Notes under the pieces: model-generated | Seen by the model: only the letters and a program-made list of their open reading frames with translations | Told to the model about the DNA's origin: nothing | Databases searched by the model: none | Source of the DNA: Candidatus Poribacteria bacterium | GTDB taxonomy: Bacteria; Poribacteria; WGA-4E; WGA-3G | NCBI GenBank assembly: GCA_028824125.1 | Contig: JAPPES010000111.1 | Coordinates: 1 to 57,098 of the forward strand | DNA: 57,098 nucleotides | Direction of reading: 5' to 3' | Position numbers and translations under genes: made by a program | Shown here: positions 25,320 to 34,440 of the stretch, piece by piece | Position numbering within the stretch: position 1 is the first letter of the stretch | How the letters are laid out: each line of letters opens with the position of its first letter

Positions 25320-27482
25320 ATGAAAAAAACACTGTTTACTATATTTTTATCACTACTTTTTGTTTTTAATTTTTATTTATCGATCAGTTTTGCCCAAGAT
25401 TATACCCAGTGGGCACTGCCTGAAGGCGCGAAAGCCCGTCTCGGTAAAGGAAACATGAATGACATAGCCTATTCACCAGACGGAACGCAACTTGCAGTCG
25501 CAAGTTCTATCGGTGTCTGGATTTATGACGCACAAACTACTGAAGAACTCGATCTGCTCACAGGACAAAAAGCATGGGTTATGGGTGTCGAGTTTAGCCC
25601 AGATGGGCAAATACTCGCAAGTCATGGCAACGGTGATAACAACATCTACCTATGGGATGTAAACACAAGAACGCGCCTGCACACATTAGCACACGTCAAA
25701 ACTTGGAATGCTATCAATAGTATTGTGTTCAGTCCTGTCGGACAAATGCTCGCGAGTTGCGGCAGTCTGGACAACACCATAAACTTATGGAATCCAAAGG
25801 CTGGCACACTGATACGATCTATCCACCATAATGCATCAGGAGAACCATCAGCGCGGGCCCTTGCGTTTAGCCCAAATGGTCAAATACTGATAAGCCAAAG
25901 TATAGATAAAATTATTTTTTGGGATATAGAAACTTATAATCCAATTAGGACACTCACTGTGCCGAATGAACGTATAAACGCGATAGCCCTCAGTCCTGAT
26001 GGACAGACACTCGCGGGTACGACAGCGAAACGAATCTATCTATGGAACACAAACACAGGTACAATCAAACACACAATGGAAACCCCTTTAGAATACAGTC
26101 AGATAATATTTAGTCCAAATGGTCAATTTCTGCTTCAAATTGCACAAGGTAGTCCTCTTCATATTTGGGATGTAAAGACTGGCAAGTATGTAACACCTAT
26201 CTCTGCTGGTTTAGGAGGTCGTGTATTAGGAGTAAAAGCACCCACGTTAAAGTTACATGGATCGACAGCCTGGGCGTTCACACCTGATAGGCAAACACTT
26301 GCACTTGCAAATGGTGGTGGGGGAAACATTGAACTGTGGGACGTAAACACATTTAGCCTCTTGAAGCAACAATATATCTACGGGCATACAGATATTGTTC
26401 ATAGTGTCGCATTTAGTCCTGATGGGAAAATAATCGCAAGCGGACATGCCGATTCATACATTCGTTTTTGGGATGCAGCCACAGGTGAATTTAAGTCCAT
26501 ATTGACGGGGCATAAAAGGAACGTCAGAAGCGTTACCTTTTTCAACTTAACTGAACCTATACTTGTGAGTGCAGGTATAGACGGAGAGGTTGTATTCTGG
26601 GATTACAATGCACTTTTGAGGAGTAGTGGCACGAGTGTGTTACGTATAATAGAAACAGGAGATATGCATACGCAGGTTATCAGCAGGGTTGATGTGAGCC
26701 AGGATGGAAAGAGACTTGCAAGTGCCAGCCATGATAAAACCGTATCTTTATGGAATGCGGAGACTGGTGAACACCTGCACACACTCGCGGAAGGTAATAG
26801 ACTTGTTAAAAACGTTGTATTCAGTCCAGACGGACAAACCCTCGCAAGCAGCAGCGATGCTGTTTATCTATGGAACACGAACACTGGAACACTACTACAC
26901 AGTCTTAAAAGAGGGGATTTCTTTTTTGGTGGTGATAGTATTGCCTTTAGCCCTGATGGAAAGAGACTTGCAAGCACATTTGTAAGCGATGCAATTGCGT
27001 TTCCCATACCCCCTTGGGATGGAGTTCATTTATGGGATGCAACCACTGGTGTGCTACTACGCTCAATTCGTATGGAAGAACCAAGCAGTTTGACATTTAG
27101 TTCAGATGGAAAAATAATTGTTACTGGGGATAGTGATGGTTCGATTCATTTGTGGGATATAAATACTGGCACACAGTTGCACACATACAAAGAAGCACAC
27201 AAAGGCGGGCATGTCACAGAGTTAGCATTTAGTCCTGATAGACACATACTCGCAAGCAGTGGAAGTGATGGCACGGTGCTTTTATGGAACGTAGATGTTG
27301 GCACGCTCGAACCCGAACACTTCCCAGAAGACGTTAACGGTGACGGGGTTGTTAATATTCATGATTTAGTGCTTGTAGCACAAAGTTTTGGCGACGCATA
27401 TAATCCTGATGCCGATGTTAACAATGATGGTGTAATCAATATTTTAGATCTCGTTCAAATCGCAAACGCTTTACAAGAATAA
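25320..27482 (+). CDS. Secreted WD40 protein with dockerin-like tail
   Basis: This 720-residue exported protein has a signal peptide (LLFVFNFYLSISFAQ). I count 14 WD40-type blades of the form FSPDGxxLAS...LWDxxTG between about residues 40 and 670, enough for two seven-bladed propellers. The C-terminal 50 residues hold two dockerin-type calcium loops: DVNGDGVVNIHDLVLVAQSF and DVNNDGVINILDLVQIANAL. The same tail type is on the giant repeat protein downstream. Propellers usually act as binding platforms; the dockerin tail could attach it to a cohesin-like module. It starts 18 bases after the PorV-like gene. Confidence 0.88.
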   Translation: MKKTLFTIFLSLLFVFNFYLSISFAQDYTQWALPEGAKARLGKGNMNDIAYSPDGTQLAVASSIGVWIYDAQTTEELDLLTGQKAWVMGVEFSPDGQILASHGNGDNNIYLWDVNTRTRLHTLAHVKTWNAINSIVFSPVGQMLASCGSLDNTINLWNPKAGTLIRSIHHNASGEPSARALAFSPNGQILISQSIDKIIFWDIETYNPIRTLTVPNERINAIALSPDGQTLAGTTAKRIYLWNTNTGTIKHTMETPLEYSQIIFSPNGQFLLQIAQGSPLHIWDVKTGKYVTPISAGLGGRVLGVKAPTLKLHGSTAWAFTPDRQTLALANGGGGNIELWDVNTFSLLKQQYIYGHTDIVHSVAFSPDGKIIASGHADSYIRFWDAATGEFKSILTGHKRNVRSVTFFNLTEPILVSAGIDGEVVFWDYNALLRSSGTSVLRIIETGDMHTQVISRVDVSQDGKRLASASHDKTVSLWNAETGEHLHTLAEGNRLVKNVVFSPDGQTLASSSDAVYLWNTNTGTLLHSLKRGDFFFGGDSIAFSPDGKRLASTFVSDAIAFPIPPWDGVHLWDATTGVLLRSIRMEEPSSLTFSSDGKIIVTGDSDGSIHLWDINTGTQLHTYKEAHKGGHVTELAFSPDRHILASSGSDGTVLLWNVDVGTLEPEHFPEDVNGDGVVNIHDLVLVAQSFGDAYNPDADVNNDGVINILDLVQIANALQE

Positions 27483-27517
27483 AAGAATGGCGTGGCACAG
27501 AGGCCGCGTTCTACAAA

Positions 27518-27598
27518 TGGTACGCAAATTAGATGCTGCGGATAAACCCGTACTCACTTGGCAGTTCGCAACGGATTTCTGTTTCTGAGCAGTTTTAG
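27518..27598 (+). pseudogene. Remnant of a second PorV-like gene
   Basis: The stretch reads GGTACGCAAATT...GCGGATAAACCCGTACT and then CTTGGCAGTTCGCAACGGAT up to a TAG. Both parts match separate places of the PorV-like gene (codons of TQIRWDTADKPV and of LGGSQRISVSGQF plus stop), joined by an internal deletion. It is thus a decayed paralogue lying between the WD40 gene and the giant repeat gene. Confidence 0.65.
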
Positions 27599-27723
27599 CC
27601 GTCCAACGCCTTTTGTAATATTTTTACACCGTTTTTGAAATGGAGGGATAGAAGAAGCTAACACTACTTTCCAATAACAATCCAATTAGATATTGTAATC
27701 GAAAATCAATAAAAGGAGCTATT

Positions 27724-30700
27724 ATGAAATCACAAGTCATAAAACAGAAAGGTTTTGTATTTATTCTGGTATCCATTTTGATGGTTACCTTTGGAACGCT
27801 AAATATCAGTTACGCACAGGAAGGAAACCCAACAATCACAGCATCCGTTGAAGCACCACTAACGGAGGCAATCTTGAATAGCAGCGTCGTGACACTGACA
27901 CTCACTGATGCAACCTTCGAAGGTTCTACGTCCAGGGTTAGAGGTGGTGTGACAGTCTCTGGCATTCATGGCGTCACCGTTGACACTTCCGATATTCGTC
28001 GTGTCAACAATACAAAGGTGATCGTTGAACTCACATTCTCTGGCAACATAGATACAGATACGCCGCTTGTCTTTACAGTGGGAGCAAGCGCAATAGTGGA
28101 CTATAACGGTGCTCCACTCACCACTCAACTCCCCGTCACGGCGGTAGAGGAGTCATTAGTCCCAACAACGGAGGCGCCCTTGGCAGAAGCAACTCTACAC
28201 GGTAGTGTTGTGACACTCACCCTCAGCGGGCGTTCTTTCGATTCGTCACGTTATGACATTGAGCGTGCTTTGACGATATCAGGTATTGCAGGCGTGGCTG
28301 TAGACGATGTAGTCCGCATCAGTAATACGGTCGCAAATGTTGAACTCACATTCTCTGGTCACATTGACACAGATGCGACGCTCACTATCACCGTGGGTGC
28401 GGACGCTATAATAGGCTACAATGAAGGGTTTACTCTTCAACTCCCTGTCACGGCAGTAGCGGAGTCATTAGTCGCAACAACAGAGGCTCCCTTGACAGAG
28501 GCAACACTGAGCGGAAGTGTGGTGACGCTGACCCTCAGTGGGCGTTCTTTCGATTCGTCACGTTATGACATTGAGCGTGCGTTGACAATATCCGGCATTG
28601 ATGGTGTAACCGCGAGTAGTGTAAGGCGTTTGAGCGACACGAAAGTGACACTTGCACTCACCTTCTCTGGCAACATTGACACGGATGCGACACTCACTCT
28701 CACCGTGGGGGCAAACGCAATTGTGGGTTACAATCAGTCGTTCACTGTCCAAGTTCCTGTCACGGCAGTAGAGGAGTCGTTAGTCGCAACAACGGAGGCA
28801 CCCTTGACAGAGGCAACGCTGAGCGGAAGTGTTGTGACACTCACCCTCAGTGGGCGTTCTTTCGTCCGGTCTGAATATGACATCAGGAGAGCTTTGACAG
28901 TCTCTGGCGTTGAAGGTGTGACCATTGTCAGTGGGAGTTATATAGATCGCGTCAGTGCTACAAAGGTGACCGTTCCTTTGATATTTTCTGGCAACATTCA
29001 TGCTGATGCTACACTCACCCTTACTGTGGGTGCTAACGCAATCGTAGGCTACAATGAAGGATTTTCCTTTGAATTGCCTGTTACAGCAGTAGAGGAATCA
29101 TTGGTGGCATCAACGGCAGCACCTTTGACAGAAGCAGTCCTTAGTGGAAGTGTGGTGACACTCACCCTCAGTGGGCGTTCTTTCGATTCATCGCGTTATG
29201 ACATTGAGCGTGCTTTGACAGTATCCGGCATTGATGGCGTAACCGCAAGTAGTGTAAGGCGTTTGAGCGACACGAAAGTGACACTTGCACTCACCTTCTC
29301 TGGCAATATTGACACGGATGCTATACTCACTCTCACCGTGGGTGCAAATGCGATCGTAGGTTACAATGAGGCGTTTACTGTTCAAGTTCCTGTCACCGCA
29401 GTAGCGGAGTCACTGGTTGCAACAACGGCAGCACCCTTGACAGAGGCAACACTTAGCGGAAGTGTAGTAACACTCACGCTCAACGGGCGTTCTTTCGATT
29501 CGTCGAGTTATGACATTGAGCGTGCGTTGACGCTATCTGGTATTGATGGCGTGACCGTATACGATGTTGATCGCAACAGTAGTACAGAGGCAACTGTTGA
29601 TATAAGGTTCTCTGGCAACATAGACACAGATGCGACGCTCACTCTCACCGTGGGTGCGGATGCTATCACAGGCTACAATCAGGCGTTTACTATTCAAGTT
29701 CCTGTCACCGCAGTAGAGGAGTCGTTAGTCGCATCAACGGCGGCACCTCTAACAGAGGCAACATTGCACGGGAGCGTTGTGACACTCACCCTGAACGGGC
29801 GTTCTTTTGTTCGTTATTCTTCCGACATTGCACGTGTTTCAGCAATATCTGGTATTGAAGGCGTAACAGGTAGCATCAGGCGCGTAAGTAATACAGAGGC
29901 TACAATTACACTGGGTTTCTCTGGGAACATTGATGTTGATGCGACACTCACTATTACAGTCGGCGCGGATGCGATAGCTGGCTACAATGAAGGATTTTCT
30001 TTTGAATTGCCTGTCACGGCAGTAGCGGAGTCTTTAGTCGCAACAACGGCGGCACCTCTAACAGAGGCGACACTGCATGGCAGTGTGGTGACACTCACGC
30101 TTAGTGGGCGTTCTTTCGTCCGGTCTGAATATGACATCAGGAGAGCTTTGACAGTATCTGGTGTTGAAGGTGTGACCATTGTCAGTGGGGGTTATATAGA
30201 TCGCGTCAGTGCCACAAAGGTGACCGTTCCATTGATATTTTCTGGCAACATTGATGTTGATGCTACACTCACCCTTACTGTGGGTGCTAACGCAATCGTA
30301 GGTTACAATGAAGGATTTTCCTTTGAATTGCCTGTCACGGCAGTAGCGGAGTCGTTAGTCGCAACAACGGCAGCACCTCTAACAGAATCAACACTGAGTG
30401 GAAGCGTTGTGACTCTTACCCTGAGCGGGCGTTCTTTTGTTCGTTATTCTTCCGATATTGCGCGCGTTTCAGCAATATCTGGTATTGAAGGCGTAACAGG
30501 TAGCGTCAGACGTGTAAGTAATACAGAGGCTACGATTACACTGGGTTTCTCTGGTAACATAGACGCAGATGCAACACTCACTGTTACAGTCGGCGCGGAT
30601 GCGATAGCAGGCTACAATGAAGGATTTTCCTTTGAATTGCCTGTCACGGCAGTAGCAGAGTCACTGGTTGCAACAACGGCGGCACCTTTAACAGAGGCAA

Positions 30701-33591
30701 CATTGCACGGAAACGTTGTGACACTGACACTCAGTGGACGTTCTTTCGTTAGATCGGAATTTGACATAAGCGATGCGGTTTCAGTCTCTGGTATTGAGGG
30801 AGTTAGTTATGACGACTTCTTTGACTTGGATCGCGAGAACAATACCCAAGTAACGATAGAACTTACGTTCTCTGGGAACATTGACGCAGATGCAACACTC
30901 ACTATTACAGTCGGCGCGGATGCGATAGCAGGCTACAATGAAGGATTCACCATCCAACTGCCTGTCCCAGCAGTAGAGGAGTCACTGGTTGCAACAACAG
31001 AGACACCTCTAACAGAGGCGACACTGCATGGCAGTGTGGTGACACTCACCCTCAGTGGGCGTGTTTTTAATAACTCTGGTACCGTGTCCGTATCTGGCAT
31101 AGAGGGGATAGGAATAATAAGCCGCGGAATAAGACGGGTCAGTAATACAGAAGTGACAGTCCAGCTTGCCTTCTCCGGCAATATTGACACGGATAGCACG
31201 CTTACAATCACCGTAAGTGCAGCTCTTATAGCAGGCTATAATAAAGAGTTCACTGTCCAACTGCCTGTCACTGCCGTAGAGGAGTCATTAGTCGCAACAA
31301 CGGAGGCACTTCTAACAGAGGCAACCCTTAGTGGAAGTGTAGTGACACTCACGCTCAGCGGGCGTTCTTTCGATTCATCACGTTATGACATTGAGCGTGC
31401 TTTGACAATATCTGGCATTGATGGCGTAACCGCAGGTAGTGTAAGACGTTTGAGCAACACAGAAGTGACGGTTGTGTTGATTTCTACCGAAGATTTTGAC
31501 ATAGATAGTGTGCTGACTCTTACCGTAGGTGCGGATGCAATAGTAGGCTACAATGAAGGATTTTCCTTTGAATTCCCCGTTACGGCTGTTGAGGAGTCGA
31601 TGACTGCAACAACAGAGGAACCTTTGACAGAAGCGACCCTTAGTGGCAGTGTGGTGACACTCACGCTCAGCGGACGGAACTTCACAGACGAATGGGACAT
31701 CGCAGATGCGTTGTCGTTCTCTGGCATTGAAGGTATTTTTGTGCCTTGGGACGGCGTGGAACGGGTAAGTAACACAGAAGCAAAGGTTGTCCTTTTATTC
31801 TCTGGTAACATAGACGCAGATGACACATTCATTCTCACCGTAGGTGCAGATGCTATAACCAGCTACAATCAAGAATTTTCTTTTGAATTCCCCGTTACGG
31901 CTGTTGAGGAGTCGTTAGTTGTATCAACACAGGTCCCTTTGACAGAGGCAACGCTCTACGGTAATTCTGTCATATTGACACTTAATGGGCGTAATTTCAC
32001 ATGGTGGACAAAAGATGTTCAGGATGTAGTGAAGGTGTCTGGCATTGAAGGCGTAACCGTTGGGGACGAAGGCTTTTATACTGATGATGATTCACAGGTC
32101 GTCGTGCCGCTTCTCTTCTCTGGTGACATTGCCGAGGATGCTACTCTTACCTTCACCGTGGAAGCGGGTGCCATAGCTGGCTACGATGAGATATTCACCA
32201 CAGAGTTTTCCGTTCCGGCGGTAGAGGAATCACTGGATATATCATCCAAGTTTGACTTAACAGAGGCGACACTGTCCGGAACTGCTGTGACACTTACACT
32301 AAATGGTCGTCAATTTACCAGTTGGGAATCGGACATATTTGAAGTCTTGACAGTATCCGGCATTGATGGTGTATCAATTGAACGTTACGATATTGACCGC
32401 GTGAGTGACACAGAGATTGAGGTTGATCTCAACTATGACGGAACCGACTTTGACATAGATGGCATGCTTACTTTTACTGTTGGTGCAGATGCTATTGCTG
32501 GATACGGAGAGGCATTGACCGCGACTATCAACGTTACAGCGATTAAGCAATCCGAAGCAACGGTAAGCATATCGCCCAACCCAATTGTATCTCCACCACT
32601 TTCTGAACAGTTGACTTTCAGTCTAAATATTATAGACGGGAAAGATGTCGCTGGATTTCAAGCTGTCGTTTGGTATGATAATGGGACGCTTGAGTACGTG
32701 AAAAGTGCTAAAGGCAACTATTTACCAGCGGATGCGTTCTTTGTTGCTCCAACCGTTCCAGAATATGAATATTATCGGTATCCTTATGTACCAATTGCTG
32801 TAACCGCTATTGATGGCGTAAGCAACGGCAATGGCACCCTTGCCACCCTCACCTTTGAAGTTTATAATGATGTTAAAGAATCTGAGATAACCTTGACGAA
32901 TGTCTACATTGTAGACCGTGAAGGTGTTCGGTGGGAAGTTGAGATTGAAGGAGCTGAAGTGACTGAACCGGGACACGACATCGTTGGAGATATCAATCGT
33001 GACGGTATCGTGAACATCCGTGATTTGGTACTCGCTGGAAACCGTTTTGGACTGTCCGGAGAAAACCGCGCGGATATTAACGGGGATGGCATTGTTGATA
33101 TCGCTGACCTTGTGCTCGTGGCAAATGCGTTGGGTGCGGATGCAGCTGCACCCTCGTTGAATTCACAGGTATTGGAACAACTCACCGCCGCGGATGTCAA
33201 GGATTGGCTAACACAAACACAGCAACTATCGCTCACCGATCCTGCATACCTGCGCGGTATCACCGTGCTGCAACAACTCCATAAGGCACTGACTCCCAAA
33301 AAGACAGCACTCTTACCAAACTTCCCGAACCCGTTCAATCCTGAGACGTGGATACCCTATCACTTGTCAAAGGATGCAGATGTTACACTGCATATCTATG
33401 CTGTGAACGGCACGTTGGTGCGGACGTTGACACTCGGACATCAAGCTGCAGGTGTGTATCAGAATCGTAGTCGTGCTGCATATTGGGACGGTAAAAACGA
33501 ATTCGGTGAATCTGTTGCAAGCGGTGTGTATTTCTATACACTTACTGCTGGCGATTTTTCTGCTACACGGAAGATGTTGATACGGAAGTAG
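27724..33591 (+). CDS. Giant surface repeat protein with cohesin-like, dockerin-like and sorting-type domains
   Basis: This 1955-residue exported protein has a signal peptide (LVSILMVTFGTLNISYAQ). Fifteen tandem repeats of about 105 residues follow (about residues 43-1610), each with the core PLTEATLSGSVVTLTLSGR, VSGIEGVT and LTVGADAIAGYNE. Next come a cohesin-like beta domain (SEATVSISPNPIVSPPLSEQ), a two-loop dockerin-like module (DINRDGIVNIRDLVLAGNRF, DINGDGIVDIADLVLVANAL) and a C-terminal FlgD/type IX sorting-like domain (PNFPNPFNPETWIPYHLSKD ... YFYTLTAGDFSATRKMLIRK). AAAGGAG precedes the ATG. Surface adhesion or matrix formation is inferred; cohesin and dockerin on one chain would allow self-assembly. 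Confidence 0.9.
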   Translation: MKSQVIKQKGFVFILVSILMVTFGTLNISYAQEGNPTITASVEAPLTEAILNSSVVTLTLTDATFEGSTSRVRGGVTVSGIHGVTVDTSDIRRVNNTKVIVELTFSGNIDTDTPLVFTVGASAIVDYNGAPLTTQLPVTAVEESLVPTTEAPLAEATLHGSVVTLTLSGRSFDSSRYDIERALTISGIAGVAVDDVVRISNTVANVELTFSGHIDTDATLTITVGADAIIGYNEGFTLQLPVTAVAESLVATTEAPLTEATLSGSVVTLTLSGRSFDSSRYDIERALTISGIDGVTASSVRRLSDTKVTLALTFSGNIDTDATLTLTVGANAIVGYNQSFTVQVPVTAVEESLVATTEAPLTEATLSGSVVTLTLSGRSFVRSEYDIRRALTVSGVEGVTIVSGSYIDRVSATKVTVPLIFSGNIHADATLTLTVGANAIVGYNEGFSFELPVTAVEESLVASTAAPLTEAVLSGSVVTLTLSGRSFDSSRYDIERALTVSGIDGVTASSVRRLSDTKVTLALTFSGNIDTDAILTLTVGANAIVGYNEAFTVQVPVTAVAESLVATTAAPLTEATLSGSVVTLTLNGRSFDSSSYDIERALTLSGIDGVTVYDVDRNSSTEATVDIRFSGNIDTDATLTLTVGADAITGYNQAFTIQVPVTAVEESLVASTAAPLTEATLHGSVVTLTLNGRSFVRYSSDIARVSAISGIEGVTGSIRRVSNTEATITLGFSGNIDVDATLTITVGADAIAGYNEGFSFELPVTAVAESLVATTAAPLTEATLHGSVVTLTLSGRSFVRSEYDIRRALTVSGVEGVTIVSGGYIDRVSATKVTVPLIFSGNIDVDATLTLTVGANAIVGYNEGFSFELPVTAVAESLVATTAAPLTESTLSGSVVTLTLSGRSFVRYSSDIARVSAISGIEGVTGSVRRVSNTEATITLGFSGNIDADATLTVTVGADAIAGYNEGFSFELPVTAVAESLVATTAAPLTEATLHGNVVTLTLSGRSFVRSEFDISDAVSVSGIEGVSYDDFFDLDRENNTQVTIELTFSGNIDADATLTITVGADAIAGYNEGFTIQLPVPAVEESLVATTETPLTEATLHGSVVTLTLSGRVFNNSGTVSVSGIEGIGIISRGIRRVSNTEVTVQLAFSGNIDTDSTLTITVSAALIAGYNKEFTVQLPVTAVEESLVATTEALLTEATLSGSVVTLTLSGRSFDSSRYDIERALTISGIDGVTAGSVRRLSNTEVTVVLISTEDFDIDSVLTLTVGADAIVGYNEGFSFEFPVTAVEESMTATTEEPLTEATLSGSVVTLTLSGRNFTDEWDIADALSFSGIEGIFVPWDGVERVSNTEAKVVLLFSGNIDADDTFILTVGADAITSYNQEFSFEFPVTAVEESLVVSTQVPLTEATLYGNSVILTLNGRNFTWWTKDVQDVVKVSGIEGVTVGDEGFYTDDDSQVVVPLLFSGDIAEDATLTFTVEAGAIAGYDEIFTTEFSVPAVEESLDISSKFDLTEATLSGTAVTLTLNGRQFTSWESDIFEVLTVSGIDGVSIERYDIDRVSDTEIEVDLNYDGTDFDIDGMLTFTVGADAIAGYGEALTATINVTAIKQSEATVSISPNPIVSPPLSEQLTFSLNIIDGKDVAGFQAVVWYDNGTLEYVKSAKGNYLPADAFFVAPTVPEYEYYRYPYVPIAVTAIDGVSNGNGTLATLTFEVYNDVKESEITLTNVYIVDREGVRWEVEIEGAEVTEPGHDIVGDINRDGIVNIRDLVLAGNRFGLSGENRADINGDGIVDIADLVLVANALGADAAAPSLNSQVLEQLTAADVKDWLTQTQQLSLTDPAYLRGITVLQQLHKALTPKKTALLPNFPNPFNPETWIPYHLSKDADVTLHIYAVNGTLVRTLTLGHQAAGVYQNRSRAAYWDGKNEFGESVASGVYFYTLTAGDFSATRKMLIRK
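27850..32550 (+). repeat. Fifteen coding repeats of about 315 bp
   Basis: Tandem in-frame repeats inside the giant gene. Their loop segments fall into subtypes: repeats 2, 3, 5, 6 and 12 carry a YDIERAL loop, 4 and 8 carry YDIRRALTVSGVEG, and 7 and 9 carry SSDIARVSAISGIEG. Central repeats are the most alike and the last three the most divergent, which fits expansion by internal recombination. Confidence 0.9.
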
Positions 33592-33610
33592 ACCTTATCA
33601 ACGAAACACG

Positions 33611-33634
33611 GAAGGGTGTAAGTTAACACCCTTC
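33611..33634 (+). terminator. Hairpin after the giant repeat gene
   Basis: GAAGGGTGT, loop AAGTTA, ACACCCTTC: a perfect 9-bp stem 19 bases after the stop. Only a short TATTCAAC follows, so it may act as a terminator with help or as an mRNA 3' end. Confidence 0.6.
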
Positions 33635-33687
33635 TATTCAACAACCTTATTGCAAATTATACTCGAAAAACAATCAAAGGAGTTTTA

Positions 33688-34347
33688 ATGAAAACCTTAA
33701 TTGTGTCAACTTTGACGATGTTTAGTTTTGCTTTTCTAATGTTAGCGACTGTTCCTGTTATGGCAACTGATTTTGAGATAGGGACTCAATTTGGAATTTC
33801 CCACCTCATCCCCGAAGGTGATGATTCAACGACAAGTATCACCTACACTCGGCTACCATCAGGAACATTTCTTGATATAGGATCTTCTCCAGCTTCACTG
33901 TACGCAACATGGTTTCCGAATAAGCAGTTTGCGATTGGTCCAGAATTCAGTTTTGGAAGAACATCAGTGTCTGATGAATATTGGGACGAAGAGGATACCG
34001 AAAGTATGACGACACTCCATCTTGGAGGTCGAGCATCATACTTTCTATACAGTCATTCAGTATCTTCTCCTTACGTCTTAGGACGGATTTCTCACAATAT
34101 ATTTAGCGGCGAAGATTCTTTCCTTTTCGACGGTGATCTGTCCCTGACAAGTTTCGGGGGTGGTTTAGGGTATCAATGGCGTATAGGTTCTGCTTTTGTC
34201 CTTCGTTTAGAAGCACAGTATCAAAGACTGTGGCTATCTTATGAAGATGAAGATGAAAACGCTAATGAGTTCTCCTTGATTATCGGGATTGGCACTCGAT
34301 TCGGAGACAGTAAATCCAATATCTCTGAGGTATCAAGCACGCGGTAG
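33688..34347 (+). CDS. Outer membrane beta-barrel protein
   Basis: This 219-residue exported protein has a signal peptide (FSFAFLMLATVPVMA). The mature part alternates hydrophobic and polar residues in short strands (FEIGTQFGISHLI, FAIGPEFSFGRTSV, LHLGGRASYFLYS, LTSFGGGLGYQWRIGSAF, FSLIIGIGTRFG), as expected of a small eight-stranded barrel of the OmpA/OmpX-like or porin-family type. CAAAGGAG lies before the ATG, and the leader resembles that of the giant gene (both end in a run like TCGAAAA(A)CAATMAAAGGAG). A function beyond a membrane barrel cannot be assigned. Confidence 0.75.
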   Translation: MKTLIVSTLTMFSFAFLMLATVPVMATDFEIGTQFGISHLIPEGDDSTTSITYTRLPSGTFLDIGSSPASLYATWFPNKQFAIGPEFSFGRTSVSDEYWDEEDTESMTTLHLGGRASYFLYSHSVSSPYVLGRISHNIFSGEDSFLFDGDLSLTSFGGGLGYQWRIGSAFVLRLEAQYQRLWLSYEDEDENANEFSLIIGIGTRFGDSKSNISEVSSTR

Positions 34348-34359
34348 CAACTGCAACTA

Positions 34360-34386
34360 ACACGGAAGATGCTGATACGTAAGTAA
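34360..34386 (+). pseudogene. Remnant of a sorting-domain 3' end
   Basis: Twenty-seven bases encode TRKMLIRK and a stop, identical in protein to the last eight residues of the giant repeat protein. They lie 13 bases after the barrel gene, with no gene reading into them. This is best explained as the leftover end of a deleted or recombined second cargo gene. Confidence 0.55.
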
Positions 34387-34440
34387 TTATCCTTTCAAAT
34401 AATTGTTGTAAATGTTTAATTCCACTTAGGAAAATGAAAA

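Noticed and set aside
27859..31838. Several 60-96 codon minus-strand frames within the giant gene
   Set aside because: They recur once per coding repeat and so are by-products of the repeat sequence.
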